In this document: positions 7,221 through 15,736 of the stretch, piece by piece | How the letters are laid out: every line of letters begins with the position of its first letter | Numbering within the stretch: position 1 is the first letter of the stretch | From: a bacterium | Lineage (GTDB): Bacteria; DRYD01 | Direction: 5' to 3' | Assembly: GCA_030549815.1 (NCBI GenBank) | Contig: JAUQQQ010000015.1 | Coordinates: 1 to 26,818 of the forward strand | DNA length: 26,818 bases | Program-made: the position numbers and the translations under genes | The notes under the pieces: model-generated | Told to the model about the DNA's origin: nothing | Databases searched by the model: none | Seen by the model: only the letters and a program-made list of their open reading frames with translations

Positions 7221-8537
7221 ATGAGACATTGGACTGAAATAGAAATGTGGAAAGATGTAAGCGAAGAGCAATTCGAAGATTTTCATTGGCAAACTCAAAA
7301 TAGAATAACAAATTTAGAAAAACTAAAAAAGGTTATTAATGTTACAGAAAATGAGGAAAGAGCAATAAAAGAAGGAGTAGGAGAAATCTTTACTCTCGGC
7401 ATAACTCCTTATTACGCTCTTCTAATGGATCCAAATGATCCGTTAGATCCAATAAGATTACAGGCAGTGCCACAGATACATGAATTAGAAAAAAGTCCTT
7501 TTGATTTGGAAGATCCTTTAGCAGAAGATGTTGATATGCCTGTTCCTGGAGTGGTTCATAGATATCCTGATAGAGTTTTATTCTTAGTAACAGACAGATG
7601 TTCAGTATATTGTAGGCATTGCACAAGAAGTAGGATGGTAAGTTATCGCCCAACTCCATGGAGCCAAATAGAAATGGGTATAGAATACATAAGACAACAC
7701 AAAGAAATAAGAGATATAGTTGTATCAGGAGGGGATTCCCTTTCTTTAAGTGATGAAAAAATTGAAAAAATCCTAAAAGAACTTAGGAGTATAAAACATG
7801 TTGAAATAATTAGATTAGGTTCAAGAATGCCAGTAACAAACCCAATGAGAATAACAAAAAATTTAACATCGATAATCAAAAAATATCACCCAATATTACT
7901 TAATACTCACTTCAATCATCCTAAAGAAATAACAAAGTATTCAGAAAGAGCATTAAACATGTTAGCAGATGCAGGAGTTGTATTAGGTAATCAAACAGTT
8001 CTATTAAGAGGAGTTAATGATTGTCCATTCGTTATGAAAAAATTATTTCAACTGTTATTAAAAAACAGATGTAGACCGTATTACATATACCAATGTGATT
8101 TAACTGAAGGGCTGGAGCATTTCAGAACAAGAGTATCAAAAGGAATAGAAATAATGGAATTTTTAAGAGGACACACATCAGGATTAGCAAATCCATATTT
8201 TGTTGTTGATGCTCCAGGAGGTGGTGGAAAAATTCCTGTAATGCCCAATTATTTAATATCAATGTCATCCGATAGAGTTATCTTGAGAAACTATGAAGGA
8301 AAGATTTTTATGTATCCTGAGCCAAAGCATACTGATTCTCCACACGACCCCGAAAAATGCCCTTATTGTCAAGAAATGAAAGATCAATTAGACGGCGTAG
8401 CTAAATTGTTGTGGGAAGGAAACAGGTCAAAAGTTAATTTAGATCCTACCAGTAAAAGAGATATAAGAAGAGCAAATAAAGAAAAAACATATAGCGAAAT
8501 AGTAGAATTAATGAAACATAAAACAAGTTGTTCATAA
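7221..8537 (+). CDS. kamA: Lysine 2,3-aminomutase (radical SAM, PLP)
   Basis: Converts L-alpha-lysine to L-beta-lysine using a [4Fe-4S] cluster, S-adenosylmethionine and pyridoxal phosphate. The cluster motif CSVYCRHC supplies Cys127, Cys131 and Cys134. DAPGGGGKIPVMPNY carries Lys337, the PLP lysine. Asp293 (YQCDLTEGLEHF) and Asp330 (VVDAPG) match the two Asp residues that bind the lysine side-chain amine in the Clostridium enzyme, which argues for lysine rather than glutamate as substrate. Cys380 and Cys383 in KCPYC fit the C-terminal zinc site. The 438-aa length is normal. No beta-lysine acetyltransferase (ablB) or lysine fermentation genes lie nearby, so the purpose (osmolyte, EF-P modification, fermentation) is open. 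Confidence 0.95.
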   Translation: MRHWTEIEMWKDVSEEQFEDFHWQTQNRITNLEKLKKVINVTENEERAIKEGVGEIFTLGITPYYALLMDPNDPLDPIRLQAVPQIHELEKSPFDLEDPLAEDVDMPVPGVVHRYPDRVLFLVTDRCSVYCRHCTRSRMVSYRPTPWSQIEMGIEYIRQHKEIRDIVVSGGDSLSLSDEKIEKILKELRSIKHVEIIRLGSRMPVTNPMRITKNLTSIIKKYHPILLNTHFNHPKEITKYSERALNMLADAGVVLGNQTVLLRGVNDCPFVMKKLFQLLLKNRCRPYYIYQCDLTEGLEHFRTRVSKGIEIMEFLRGHTSGLANPYFVVDAPGGGGKIPVMPNYLISMSSDRVILRNYEGKIFMYPEPKHTDSPHDPEKCPYCQEMKDQLDGVAKLLWEGNRSKVNLDPTSKRDIRRANKEKTYSEIVELMKHKTSCS

Positions 8538-8695
8538 TGAGTAGTCAAAAATTAGGTAAGTCTCTAATACTTGCAGGTATAATAATAGCAGTAATAGGCA
8601 CGATAATATATCTTTTCCAGGAAGAAGAAGAAGAAGTTAAAGATATAAAGAACCTAATAAAAGAAGCAGATAGGATCATAAAAGAAAACATTTAA
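8537..8695 (+). CDS. 52-residue single-pass membrane peptide
   Basis: A small gene between kamA and the ligase. Its ATG overlaps the kamA stop by one base (TAATG), and its TAA is 4 nt before the next ATG. Residues 1-8 are polar and basic (MSSQKLGK), and 9-27 are one hydrophobic helix (SLILAGIIIAVIGTIIYLF). A run of five Glu and an amphipathic charged tail (EVKDIKNLIKEADRIIK) follow. The helix resembles the first segment of small membrane proteins such as the DUF2905 type, but the rest does not, so I leave it unnamed. Its exact fit between neighbours and its clear protein architecture argue that it is real. It may assist the membrane protein encoded directly downstream. Confidence 0.7.
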   Translation: MSSQKLGKSLILAGIIIAVIGTIIYLFQEEEEEVKDIKNLIKEADRIIKENI

Positions 8696-8699
8696 AAAA

Positions 8700-11186
8700 A
8701 TGAGATACCTGCCTATTATTGCTTGTATATCAATAGGTTTCTTTTTTTGGTTATTAGATAGTTTGTGGAATTTTTTTGGTAAGCAGTTTCTAGAAGGCTT
8801 TTTCTTTGCCGGTGGATTACACCCAGGAGAACAATATATCTACATCATCACCCTTTCAATTATTTCTATTCTTTCATCAATTTTTATTTTTTTTTCAAAC
8901 AAGACTAAAATTAGCTTAATTCTAATTCTCTATTTTTGTTTTTTATTATTTGTATGGATATCTACGCTTATTTTCTCTGTTGATAAATTTGAAAGTTTAA
9001 GAGAATTTTGGGCATATACTTTAATGCTTTTTATTTGCTTTTATGCTTACAATTTTGTTATTAATCAAAATGATAAAGAAGAGTTTTTGTATAATTATTC
9101 TTTAATGCTTCTTACTCTTTTTGTAGTAAGCATATTGGTAGCAATTGTAGTAAGCTTAGGTTTACCTCCTGGCTCTCCCTGGATGTCATTCTTTTATCAA
9201 AAGAATGCGTACGGTGGTTTTGTTCTGCTTTTTATCCCAATTGCTTTTTCTCTTTTCATCTATTCTTTCATATATAGAGAATACTTAAAATCAACGCTTT
9301 TTTTTATTGCGTTTATTTTTGGTGTTTTTACATTAATTTTTAGTGCTTCTAAAGCTTCTTTTCTTTCTTTTATTATTGCATCTCCCCTTTACATGGGCTT
9401 AATAAGAGTAGCAAATATAGCGAATTTAAAAAATATAGATAAGCGCACAAAAACGATTTTCATATCTTCAGTATCAGTCTCTCTTTTCTTGCTAATTTTG
9501 CAGTTTATCTTAGATAAAAAATTTACATCATCACTTATAAATGCAATGAAATCAGTAATATCCAGCCTATCAAATACGGTTATAGCAAGGGTAGATTTTT
9601 GGGAAGCAAGTATAAAGATAGCTCATGACTTTCCATTTGGTTGCGGATTATATAACTTTTCTAAAGTATATCCACTTTATCAAGCCACTTTCTATCTCTA
9701 TTCAAAAGATCCACACAATTACTATTTAAAACTAATTTCTGAAGTTGGTTTTCTTGGGCTAATAAGTTTCCTATTAATTATTTTTTACTTCTTATACAAA
9801 GCATTTATGCTACATAAACAAGTCGATCTATCATTGGTCAATTCAGAAGAATACAAAGAAAATATCAATTTAGAAAAATTTGAACCTAATTTTAAGGAAA
9901 AAATATCAAAATTAGGCATTTTTGTTCTTTCTTCAGGAATAAGTATAGGAATAATACAAAGTTTAATTCACGTAGCTTTCGATGTAGATTTTAAATTCCT
10001 CTATATATTCATTATTTTCTTAATAAACCTTTTTATAAACTTAGCAATTATAGAGTCGTTTGATAAAAATACAGTTAATAATAATCAGTTAATAAACAAA
10101 ATTATAGGTTCGATATTTATTATTATTTCACTATTTTCACTTTATTTTGGTATTGTAGAGGCAAAAGCATATAGAATAGATAAGTTAGTAGAAAAAACTG
10201 GTAATTACAAAGATTATTTAGAAGCAATAAGAAATTCTTTTCCTGCATCCTCAAAATATGTAACAATGGCAGAATTATACAGAATTAGCTATAATATGGA
10301 AGAAGCAATAAAATGTAATAAGCAAGCTATAAAACTATCAAAATACAACATTAATGCTTATTTATCCTTAGCTTACATATACAACGATAAGATCGAAACC
10401 CTTTTATCCATTAACACAAAAGAAAAAAACTTAGATAATAAAATAAAAGAAGGAATAATAGAAAATTCAAACAACTTAAAAAACGTAGCTAAAGAAGCCT
10501 TTAAATATGATAATAAAAACTACCCTGACCTTTATCTACTCTTAGCTCAAAGTTATGAATACAAAGGATCAAAAAATTACAAAAATTTATACAGAATAAT
10601 TTTTATAATCATTTACCCACCACAGGAATATACAAATTTAATGGATATAAGATATAAAACATTCGGAGATGTTATAGCTCAAGCTTATATTAAATACTTT
10701 ATAAAAGATTTTCTCGATTGTCAAAAAGGTAAAAACATTGATAAATGTAAGGAAGTATCAAATTACCTTTACGAACCAATAGTTAAATACAACATACAAA
10801 CAGATATTCAAGATTTTTATCTCTTAGGAGCATTATCATCCTATATAACAGCAAAAAAACTATACGTCATTAATAAAGAAGAATCAAAACAATATTTCCA
10901 GCAAGCAAAAAATATTCTGGAAAAAATATATACGAATGATTTTGTAAATCTATACTATTATACAGCTTGCAATCTATATTTAGAAAACATTCCAACTGCT
11001 TTAGAATTAGCAAAAATAATAGTAAAATTCCCCTTCTTAGATAAAATGTCTGAAGATCAAAAAGAAAAATTAAAAATAGCAAAAATAAATACCTATTCAA
11101 TATTGGCATTTATCTACAGTAAAAAAGAAGAAAAACTGGCTAAATACTATGAAAAATTGTATAGAAAATACGAAAAAAACAGATAA
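8700..11186 (+). CDS. O-antigen ligase/polymerase-like membrane protein with C-terminal TPR-like tail
   Basis: The N-terminal half (about 1-475) has roughly a dozen hydrophobic helices. It contains the Wzy_C/WaaL-type signature GCGLYNFSKVYPLYQ followed by DPHNYYLKLISEVGFLGL, the periplasmic loop and following helix of the O-antigen ligase superfamily. Residues about 480-828 form a soluble helical tail with TPR-like repeats (for example KYVTMAELYRISYNMEEAI). Members transfer lipid-linked glycans to lipid A, proteins or polymers at the outer face of the inner membrane; the exact acceptor cannot be told. The 828-aa length exceeds plain WaaL because of the tail, a known architecture in many bacteria. 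No SD is visible. The end overlaps tgt by 38 nt. Confidence 0.85.
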   Translation: MRYLPIIACISIGFFFWLLDSLWNFFGKQFLEGFFFAGGLHPGEQYIYIITLSIISILSSIFIFFSNKTKISLILILYFCFLLFVWISTLIFSVDKFESLREFWAYTLMLFICFYAYNFVINQNDKEEFLYNYSLMLLTLFVVSILVAIVVSLGLPPGSPWMSFFYQKNAYGGFVLLFIPIAFSLFIYSFIYREYLKSTLFFIAFIFGVFTLIFSASKASFLSFIIASPLYMGLIRVANIANLKNIDKRTKTIFISSVSVSLFLLILQFILDKKFTSSLINAMKSVISSLSNTVIARVDFWEASIKIAHDFPFGCGLYNFSKVYPLYQATFYLYSKDPHNYYLKLISEVGFLGLISFLLIIFYFLYKAFMLHKQVDLSLVNSEEYKENINLEKFEPNFKEKISKLGIFVLSSGISIGIIQSLIHVAFDVDFKFLYIFIIFLINLFINLAIIESFDKNTVNNNQLINKIIGSIFIIISLFSLYFGIVEAKAYRIDKLVEKTGNYKDYLEAIRNSFPASSKYVTMAELYRISYNMEEAIKCNKQAIKLSKYNINAYLSLAYIYNDKIETLLSINTKEKNLDNKIKEGIIENSNNLKNVAKEAFKYDNKNYPDLYLLLAQSYEYKGSKNYKNLYRIIFIIIYPPQEYTNLMDIRYKTFGDVIAQAYIKYFIKDFLDCQKGKNIDKCKEVSNYLYEPIVKYNIQTDIQDFYLLGALSSYITAKKLYVINKEESKQYFQQAKNILEKIYTNDFVNLYYYTACNLYLENIPTALELAKIIVKFPFLDKMSEDQKEKLKIAKINTYSILAFIYSKKEEKLAKYYEKLYRKYEKNR

Positions 11187-12399
11187 ATCATTCTTTCAAT
11201 TAATCCGCAAATCAGATGAAGGTAATTTTAATTTAAGGGTAGGTAAAATTATTAACAGTAAAGGTTATGAATTACCAACTCCGTCATTTATCCCTGTTGC
11301 AACTAATGCATCGATAAGAGCATTAGATAGCAAGAAGATAATTGAATTAGGAATAAAGGGAATATTTGTTAATACATATCATATGCATTTGGCTCCAGGA
11401 GAAGATTATGTAGAAGAAGCTGGGGGATTACACAAATTTATGAATTACCAAGGAGTTATATTCACAGATAGCGGCGGGTTCCAAGCCTTTAGCTTAGGCC
11501 AAGCTATCGTAGATGGAGTCGGAAAAATAGTAAGTATCTTCTCAAAAGAAGGCAAAAGAAGAAATAAAAATGAAGAAAAATTTGCAGAAATAAAAGAAGA
11601 CAAAATAATATTTAAAAGCCATCTTGATGGAAAGATTATAGAATTAACCCCTGAAAAATCGATAATGATACAACAAAAACTTGGCTCGGATATCCTAATG
11701 GTTCTCGACGAATGCACTTCCCCTTTATCTTCATATGAGTACACAAAAAAAGCAATGGAAAGATCTAAAAAATGGGCTAAAATTTGTTTAGAATATTTTA
11801 AACAAACAACAAAAGGAGATCAATTTTTATACGGAATAATCCAAGGCGGATACCATTATGATTTAAGAAAAGATTCAGCGGAATTCATATGCTCCCTTGA
11901 TTTCGACGGCATAGCAATAGGTGGCTCTTTGGGAACATCAAAAGAAAATATAAAAGAAATATTATCATGGGTTTTACCTTACATACCAGAAAATAAACCA
12001 AGACATCTACTTGGAATAGGTAGTATACAAGAAATATTCACAGCTGTAGAAAACGGTATGGATACTTTCGATTGTGTAATTCCAACAAGATACGCAAGAA
12101 CAGGAACAGTATTCGTAAAAACTCCCCCCTCCTTCGTTAAAGACATAACCGCTAAATATTACAATGGATACGAAACAAAAAGATATCATAAACCAGTAGA
12201 TGAAAACTGCAATTGCTATACATGTCAAAATTATACGGTTTCGTACTTGCACCACCTATTCTATGTAGGTGAAATATCTGCTATGACTTTATTAACAATC
12301 CATAACCTAAATTTTTACAACAACCTATTGGCAGATATTAGAAAATCAATCATAGAAGGTAGGTATTTAGAGTTCAAAAAAAATTTTTTTCAAATATGA
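11149..12399 (+). CDS. tgt: tRNA-guanine transglycosylase (queuosine pathway)
   Basis: Exchanges guanine 34 for a queuine precursor in GUN-anticodon tRNAs. FTDSGGFQ supplies Asp107 and FDCVIPTRYARTG supplies the nucleophile Asp308. The zinc site is Cys354, Cys356, Cys359 (CNCYTC) and His385, with the spacing of the Zymomonas enzyme. An insertion of about 25-30 residues (roughly 120-150, Lys/Glu-rich) separates FSLG from FKSHLDG. Together with the following ECTSPLSSYEYT it resembles a TGT subgroup I associate with several candidate phyla. The 416-aa length is slightly long for this reason. The start overlaps the upstream gene by 38 nt; no SD is seen. Other queuosine genes are not in the window. 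Confidence 0.95.
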   Translation: MKNCIENTKKTDKSFFQLIRKSDEGNFNLRVGKIINSKGYELPTPSFIPVATNASIRALDSKKIIELGIKGIFVNTYHMHLAPGEDYVEEAGGLHKFMNYQGVIFTDSGGFQAFSLGQAIVDGVGKIVSIFSKEGKRRNKNEEKFAEIKEDKIIFKSHLDGKIIELTPEKSIMIQQKLGSDILMVLDECTSPLSSYEYTKKAMERSKKWAKICLEYFKQTTKGDQFLYGIIQGGYHYDLRKDSAEFICSLDFDGIAIGGSLGTSKENIKEILSWVLPYIPENKPRHLLGIGSIQEIFTAVENGMDTFDCVIPTRYARTGTVFVKTPPSFVKDITAKYYNGYETKRYHKPVDENCNCYTCQNYTVSYLHHLFYVGEISAMTLLTIHNLNFYNNLLADIRKSIIEGRYLEFKKNFFQI

Positions 12400-12989
12400 T
12401 AGTATTAGCATTTTCAAATATTTCAAATAATTTATCTGTTTCATTGATTGACAAAGACAAACTTTTATTGGATTTCTTTATAGGTATGCAAAATCAATTA
12501 ATTATGATTTCTTTGATTTTCGAAGGCATAAAAAAAGTTATCGATAAGGAAAAAATAGACAGAGTTTTTGTGACAAATGGTCCTGGATATTATACAACAA
12601 CAAGGATAACCTGCTTAATCGCCCAAATAACAGCTTTTACACTAAAAAAAGAGTTATTTTTTGTAGATAATTTTAAAGCTTTAAAAAACATTTGCTTTTA
12701 TATATTCGGGAAGCAAAATACTCTACCAGTTATAAAAATAGCTTCACATAGATACAGAACAGAAGGTAGTATAGAAACAACAAATTTACAAGAAATAATA
12801 AACCTTGCTCAAAAAGAAAAAAAAGATATAATATTTACCGATTTTTCAGAAAAAGAAAAAGAAATGTTAAGAGAAAGTGGTGTATCTTTCTATGATTTTT
12901 CCCATATCTATAGATCTTCATTGGCTTATATTTATTCGAAGAATGATTTGAAAAAATCAGAAAATTACGAAATAGAAGTAGTATATTAA
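12396..12989 (+). CDS. tsaB: TsaB-like protein (tRNA t6A modification), divergent
   Basis: TsaB is an inactive ASKHA-fold partner that binds TsaD in making N6-threonylcarbamoyladenosine of tRNA. The N-terminus (MIVLAFSNISNNLSVSLID) fits the first strands of the fold. VTNGPGYYTTTRITCLIAQ (about 60-78) corresponds to the usual GPGSFTGLRIG segment but is altered, and helix and strand positions follow the family through about residue 95. The C-terminal half is not recognisable. At 197 aa it is somewhat short. Its ATG overlaps the tgt TGA by four bases. Placement between tgt and ispF/map in a translation-rich unit supports the call. Divergence leaves some doubt. Confidence 0.7.
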   Translation: MIVLAFSNISNNLSVSLIDKDKLLLDFFIGMQNQLIMISLIFEGIKKVIDKEKIDRVFVTNGPGYYTTTRITCLIAQITAFTLKKELFFVDNFKALKNICFYIFGKQNTLPVIKIASHRYRTEGSIETTNLQEIINLAQKEKKDIIFTDFSEKEKEMLRESGVSFYDFSHIYRSSLAYIYSKNDLKKSENYEIEVVY

Positions 12990-12991
12990 TT

Positions 12992-13465
12992 ATGGAAAGA
13001 GCAGGAATAGGGTTTGATAGTCACAAATACAAGGAAGGTAATGGATTAGTTTTAGGTGGAGTTGTAATACCTTGTCAATACTCATTTGATGCTCATTCAG
13101 ATGGTGACATCATTATTCACTCAATAATCGATTCAATTCTTGGAGCATTACCAGATGTTTTTGATTACCAAAACATAGGATCCATCTTTCCCGATAATGA
13201 CCCTAATTTTAAAAATATAAGCTCCGTAAAATTATTAGAATATGTACTTGAAAAAATAAAACCTTGGAGAATATACAGCTGCGATGTAGTAATCATAATG
13301 GAAGATCCAAAGCTTAAAATCAAAGTCAGAGACATAATAGAAAATCTAAAAATACTTTTAAAAACGGAATTAGTAAATGTAAAACCGAAAACAGCTGAAG
13401 GTATGGGAATAATAGGAGAAAAAAAAGGTGCAGCAGCAATCTGTATAACGATACTAAAACAATGA
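12992..13465 (+). CDS. ispF: 2-C-methyl-D-erythritol 2,4-cyclodiphosphate synthase
   Basis: Cyclises CDP-methylerythritol phosphate in the MEP isoprenoid pathway; a cytosolic trimer. Zinc ligands are Asp9 and His11 (GFDSH) and His43 (AHSDGDIIIHS). SIFPDNDPNFKN and TAEGMGIIGEKKGAAA match the conserved cytidine-binding and C-terminal motifs. The 157-aa length is exactly typical. Two bases separate it from tsaB, and its stop overlaps the map ATG. Its presence shows that the organism uses the MEP route, which would feed the UbiA-family enzyme at 17041-17949. Confidence 0.95.
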   Translation: MERAGIGFDSHKYKEGNGLVLGGVVIPCQYSFDAHSDGDIIIHSIIDSILGALPDVFDYQNIGSIFPDNDPNFKNISSVKLLEYVLEKIKPWRIYSCDVVIIMEDPKLKIKVRDIIENLKILLKTELVNVKPKTAEGMGIIGEKKGAAAICITILKQ

Positions 13466-14271
13466 TAGTAAAAAATAACCAACAATTAGAAAAAATAAAA
13501 ATAGCAGGCTACATAAATTCTTTTACCCTTCAAATCCTTAAAAACATAACATTAGAAAAATTTAATAAAATAACAGCTTTTGACTTAGATGAATTAGCAT
13601 ATAAAATAATAACGATTTTAGGTGGTAAACCGTCGTTTAAGAATTACAAACCACCATTCTCCAAAACTCCTTATCCCTACAGTATAACCGTATCGATAAA
13701 TGAAGAAATTGTCCATGGATTACCAACAAAAAATAAAACATTCAAAGAAGGTGATATTGTTAGCATAGACTGCGGAACTTATTTCGGAGGATTTCATGTA
13801 GATAGCGCAATCAGTTTTACAATAGGAGAAAACAAAAGAATAGTTGAAGTTTGCGAAAAATCTCTATACCTTGCAATAAAAAACATAAAACACAATACTT
13901 ACATAAGAGACATAGGAAAAATAATAGAAGATTTTGTAAAAAGCAATAACTTCAAAGTGATAAAACAATTAACAGGACATGGTGTAGGGAAAACCATACA
14001 CGATGAACCCGAGATACCTAATTTCTATATCCCACAATTTTCCAAAAAATTTTATAACGGTATGTTAATTGCAATAGAACCCATGATTAGTGAAAGTACA
14101 GAAAACATAAAAATTCTTGATGATCAATGGACGATTATAACAGATGACAATTCCTTATCTGCACATTTTGAACACACAATATTGGTAGAAAAAGAAAAAT
14201 CAACAATAATAACTTCAACACCTTCAGATATTTTTAATACATTTTTTGACAAAATAAAACATATTTTGTAG
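13462..14271 (+). CDS. map: Methionine aminopeptidase, type I
   Basis: Removes the initiator methionine from nascent proteins. All five metal ligands are present: Asp103 (SIDCG), Asp114 (FHVDSA), His173 (GHGVG), Glu206 (AIEPM) and Glu237 (HFEHT). The substrate His85 (IVHGLP) is also present. No type II insertion and no N-terminal zinc extension are seen. The C-terminus carries about 25 extra residues after VEKEK. The gene starts with ATG overlapping the ispF TGA (four bases), without an SD, consistent with coupled translation. It is the last gene of the rightward unit, 24 nt before the terminator hairpin. Confidence 0.95.
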   Translation: MIVKNNQQLEKIKIAGYINSFTLQILKNITLEKFNKITAFDLDELAYKIITILGGKPSFKNYKPPFSKTPYPYSITVSINEEIVHGLPTKNKTFKEGDIVSIDCGTYFGGFHVDSAISFTIGENKRIVEVCEKSLYLAIKNIKHNTYIRDIGKIIEDFVKSNNFKVIKQLTGHGVGKTIHDEPEIPNFYIPQFSKKFYNGMLIAIEPMISESTENIKILDDQWTIITDDNSLSAHFEHTILVEKEKSTIITSTPSDIFNTFFDKIKHIL

Positions 14272-14295
14272 GATTTCGAAAATAATTTTGAAAAT

Positions 14296-14340
14296 AAGAA
14301 GGGGCGCTCGAAAAGGAAAGAGCGCCCCTTCTTCTGTTTT
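14296..14340. terminator. Strong bidirectional terminator between map and the protease gene
   Basis: A perfect 14-bp stem (14296-14309 with 14320-14333, core GGGGCGCTC) encloses the ten-base loop GAAAAGGAAA. It is followed on the plus strand by CTGTTTTTTCTT. On the minus strand the flank reads T-rich too, so the hairpin can also end the convergent protease transcript, whose stop is at 14354. Confidence 0.93.
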
Positions 14341-14353
14341 TTCTTAATATTCC

Positions 14354-15730
14354 TTAAGAAGGATTCCCAGGATTTGGTTGAGGATTTGGAGAAGGAAGCA
14401 TACTTAAGGCTTCCTTGACTGCCTCATAAACATTTACCAACCCTGCACCTTGATCGTATTGATCATAAGGTTTGTTATCAGTTGGATCAGTCTTATCAAG
14501 TTTAATAGCATGTTTCATTAATAATTCTTTAACTTGTTGTTGAGTAAGATTAGGGTTAGCGTTAAGAATAAGGAGCATAGCACCAGCAACACCTGGTGTT
14601 GCCATAGATGTTCCAGAAATTGCTACATACTTTCCGTCTTCTGTCATCGGTATTTTCCCTTGTTTTCCTAAGTTATATAATTCACTTCCTTCACTAACGG
14701 GAGCCCATATTTTGACACCAGGCATAGCAACATCAGGTTTCAATTTAGAAGCTTCATCAGGTGCATTCTTAACAGGTCCTCTGGATGAAAACCTAGCTAT
14801 TTCATCATCACTGAAATCTTCAGTTTTGTTATCTTGGTAAGCAGCAACGGTAACAGCATTAGGAGCTATTGCGGGCGTTCCAACTGTATTAGGATAAGGA
14901 CCACTGTTACCTGCAGCTATAGCAAAATAGACACCATCTTGGATTGCTTTTTCAACGGCCAAAGCCAATGGATCCTGGTTCCATGGTTTAAAAGCATATC
15001 CTCCTAAACTCATGTTAGCAACAACTTTTTTACCAGTTTGCTTAGCCATCTCAACAACTTTATTTATCCCTCTGATGATATCTGATGTATATCCAGATCC
15101 TTGATCACTTAGCACTTTAATACCCCATATTTCAGCTGCAGGAGCTAATCCACCAAATTTTCCATCTCCAGCAGCTATACCAGCAACATGTGTGCCATGC
15201 CCATGTCCATCATGTGGTTTATCATGACCCGCACTTGTTGCATCGAAATAGTAAGTTAACCTATTACCGAAGTTATCGTGATTAGCCACACCTGTATCTA
15301 TAACAGCTAATACTAATCCTTGCCCTTTATATCCCATTTCCTGAACTTTATTTGCACCTGTAATTTCGAGTGTAACATTCTTTTCAGGAAGTCCCTGCGT
15401 ATCTCTCTTTTCTACTTCTTCCTTCATTTTTTTCAACTTTTTGGCTTGTTTTAATTCCTCTGGTTCAACAAGTCCTACTTTTTCATCTTTAAATGCGTTC
15501 ATTCCCTCGGGTAAAGCCTTATATATGTTAGGTAAAGCATCTTTATTAACTTCAGCTAAGACAAATCCATTTCCAAGATCTTCAACAACTCTTCCTGCTT
15601 TCAATTCCGTGAGCAATTTTTCTATCTTTGCTTTATCCCCTGTAAATATCATTCTTTCTAAATTAGTTTTAGTTACTTTAGATTTATGAGCAGCCTTAGG
15701 TCCTCTACCTATTGGATTAATGTTATTCAT
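14354..15730 (-). CDS. Subtilisin-family serine protease without a signal peptide
   Basis: A peptidase S8 enzyme of 458 aa. The catalytic triad is Asp145 (AVIDTGV), His181 (GHGTHVAG) and Ser375 (SGTSMATP), with oxyanion Asn275 (AAGNSG). Residues about 20-95 look like an inhibitor I9-type propeptide (MIFTGDKAKIEKLL, then FVLAEVNKDAL), followed by a Lys/Glu-rich linker (91-115). The C-terminus is a Pro/Asn-rich tail (PNPQPNPGNPS). The N-terminus (MNNINPIGRGPKAAHK) is polar and not a signal peptide, and the perfect SD fixes this start. It is therefore either an intracellular subtilisin or exported by a non-classical route. Codons are richer in G/C than those of the neighbours, suggesting high expression. 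Its 73-nt upstream gap may hold its own promoter. Confidence 0.92.
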   Translation of the reverse strand: MNNINPIGRGPKAAHKSKVTKTNLERMIFTGDKAKIEKLLTELKAGRVVEDLGNGFVLAEVNKDALPNIYKALPEGMNAFKDEKVGLVEPEELKQAKKLKKMKEEVEKRDTQGLPEKNVTLEITGANKVQEMGYKGQGLVLAVIDTGVANHDNFGNRLTYYFDATSAGHDKPHDGHGHGTHVAGIAAGDGKFGGLAPAAEIWGIKVLSDQGSGYTSDIIRGINKVVEMAKQTGKKVVANMSLGGYAFKPWNQDPLALAVEKAIQDGVYFAIAAGNSGPYPNTVGTPAIAPNAVTVAAYQDNKTEDFSDDEIARFSSRGPVKNAPDEASKLKPDVAMPGVKIWAPVSEGSELYNLGKQGKIPMTEDGKYVAISGTSMATPGVAGAMLLILNANPNLTQQQVKELLMKHAIKLDKTDPTDNKPYDQYDQGAGLVNVYEAVKEALSMLPSPNPQPNPGNPS

Positions 15731-15736
15731 TTTTTT

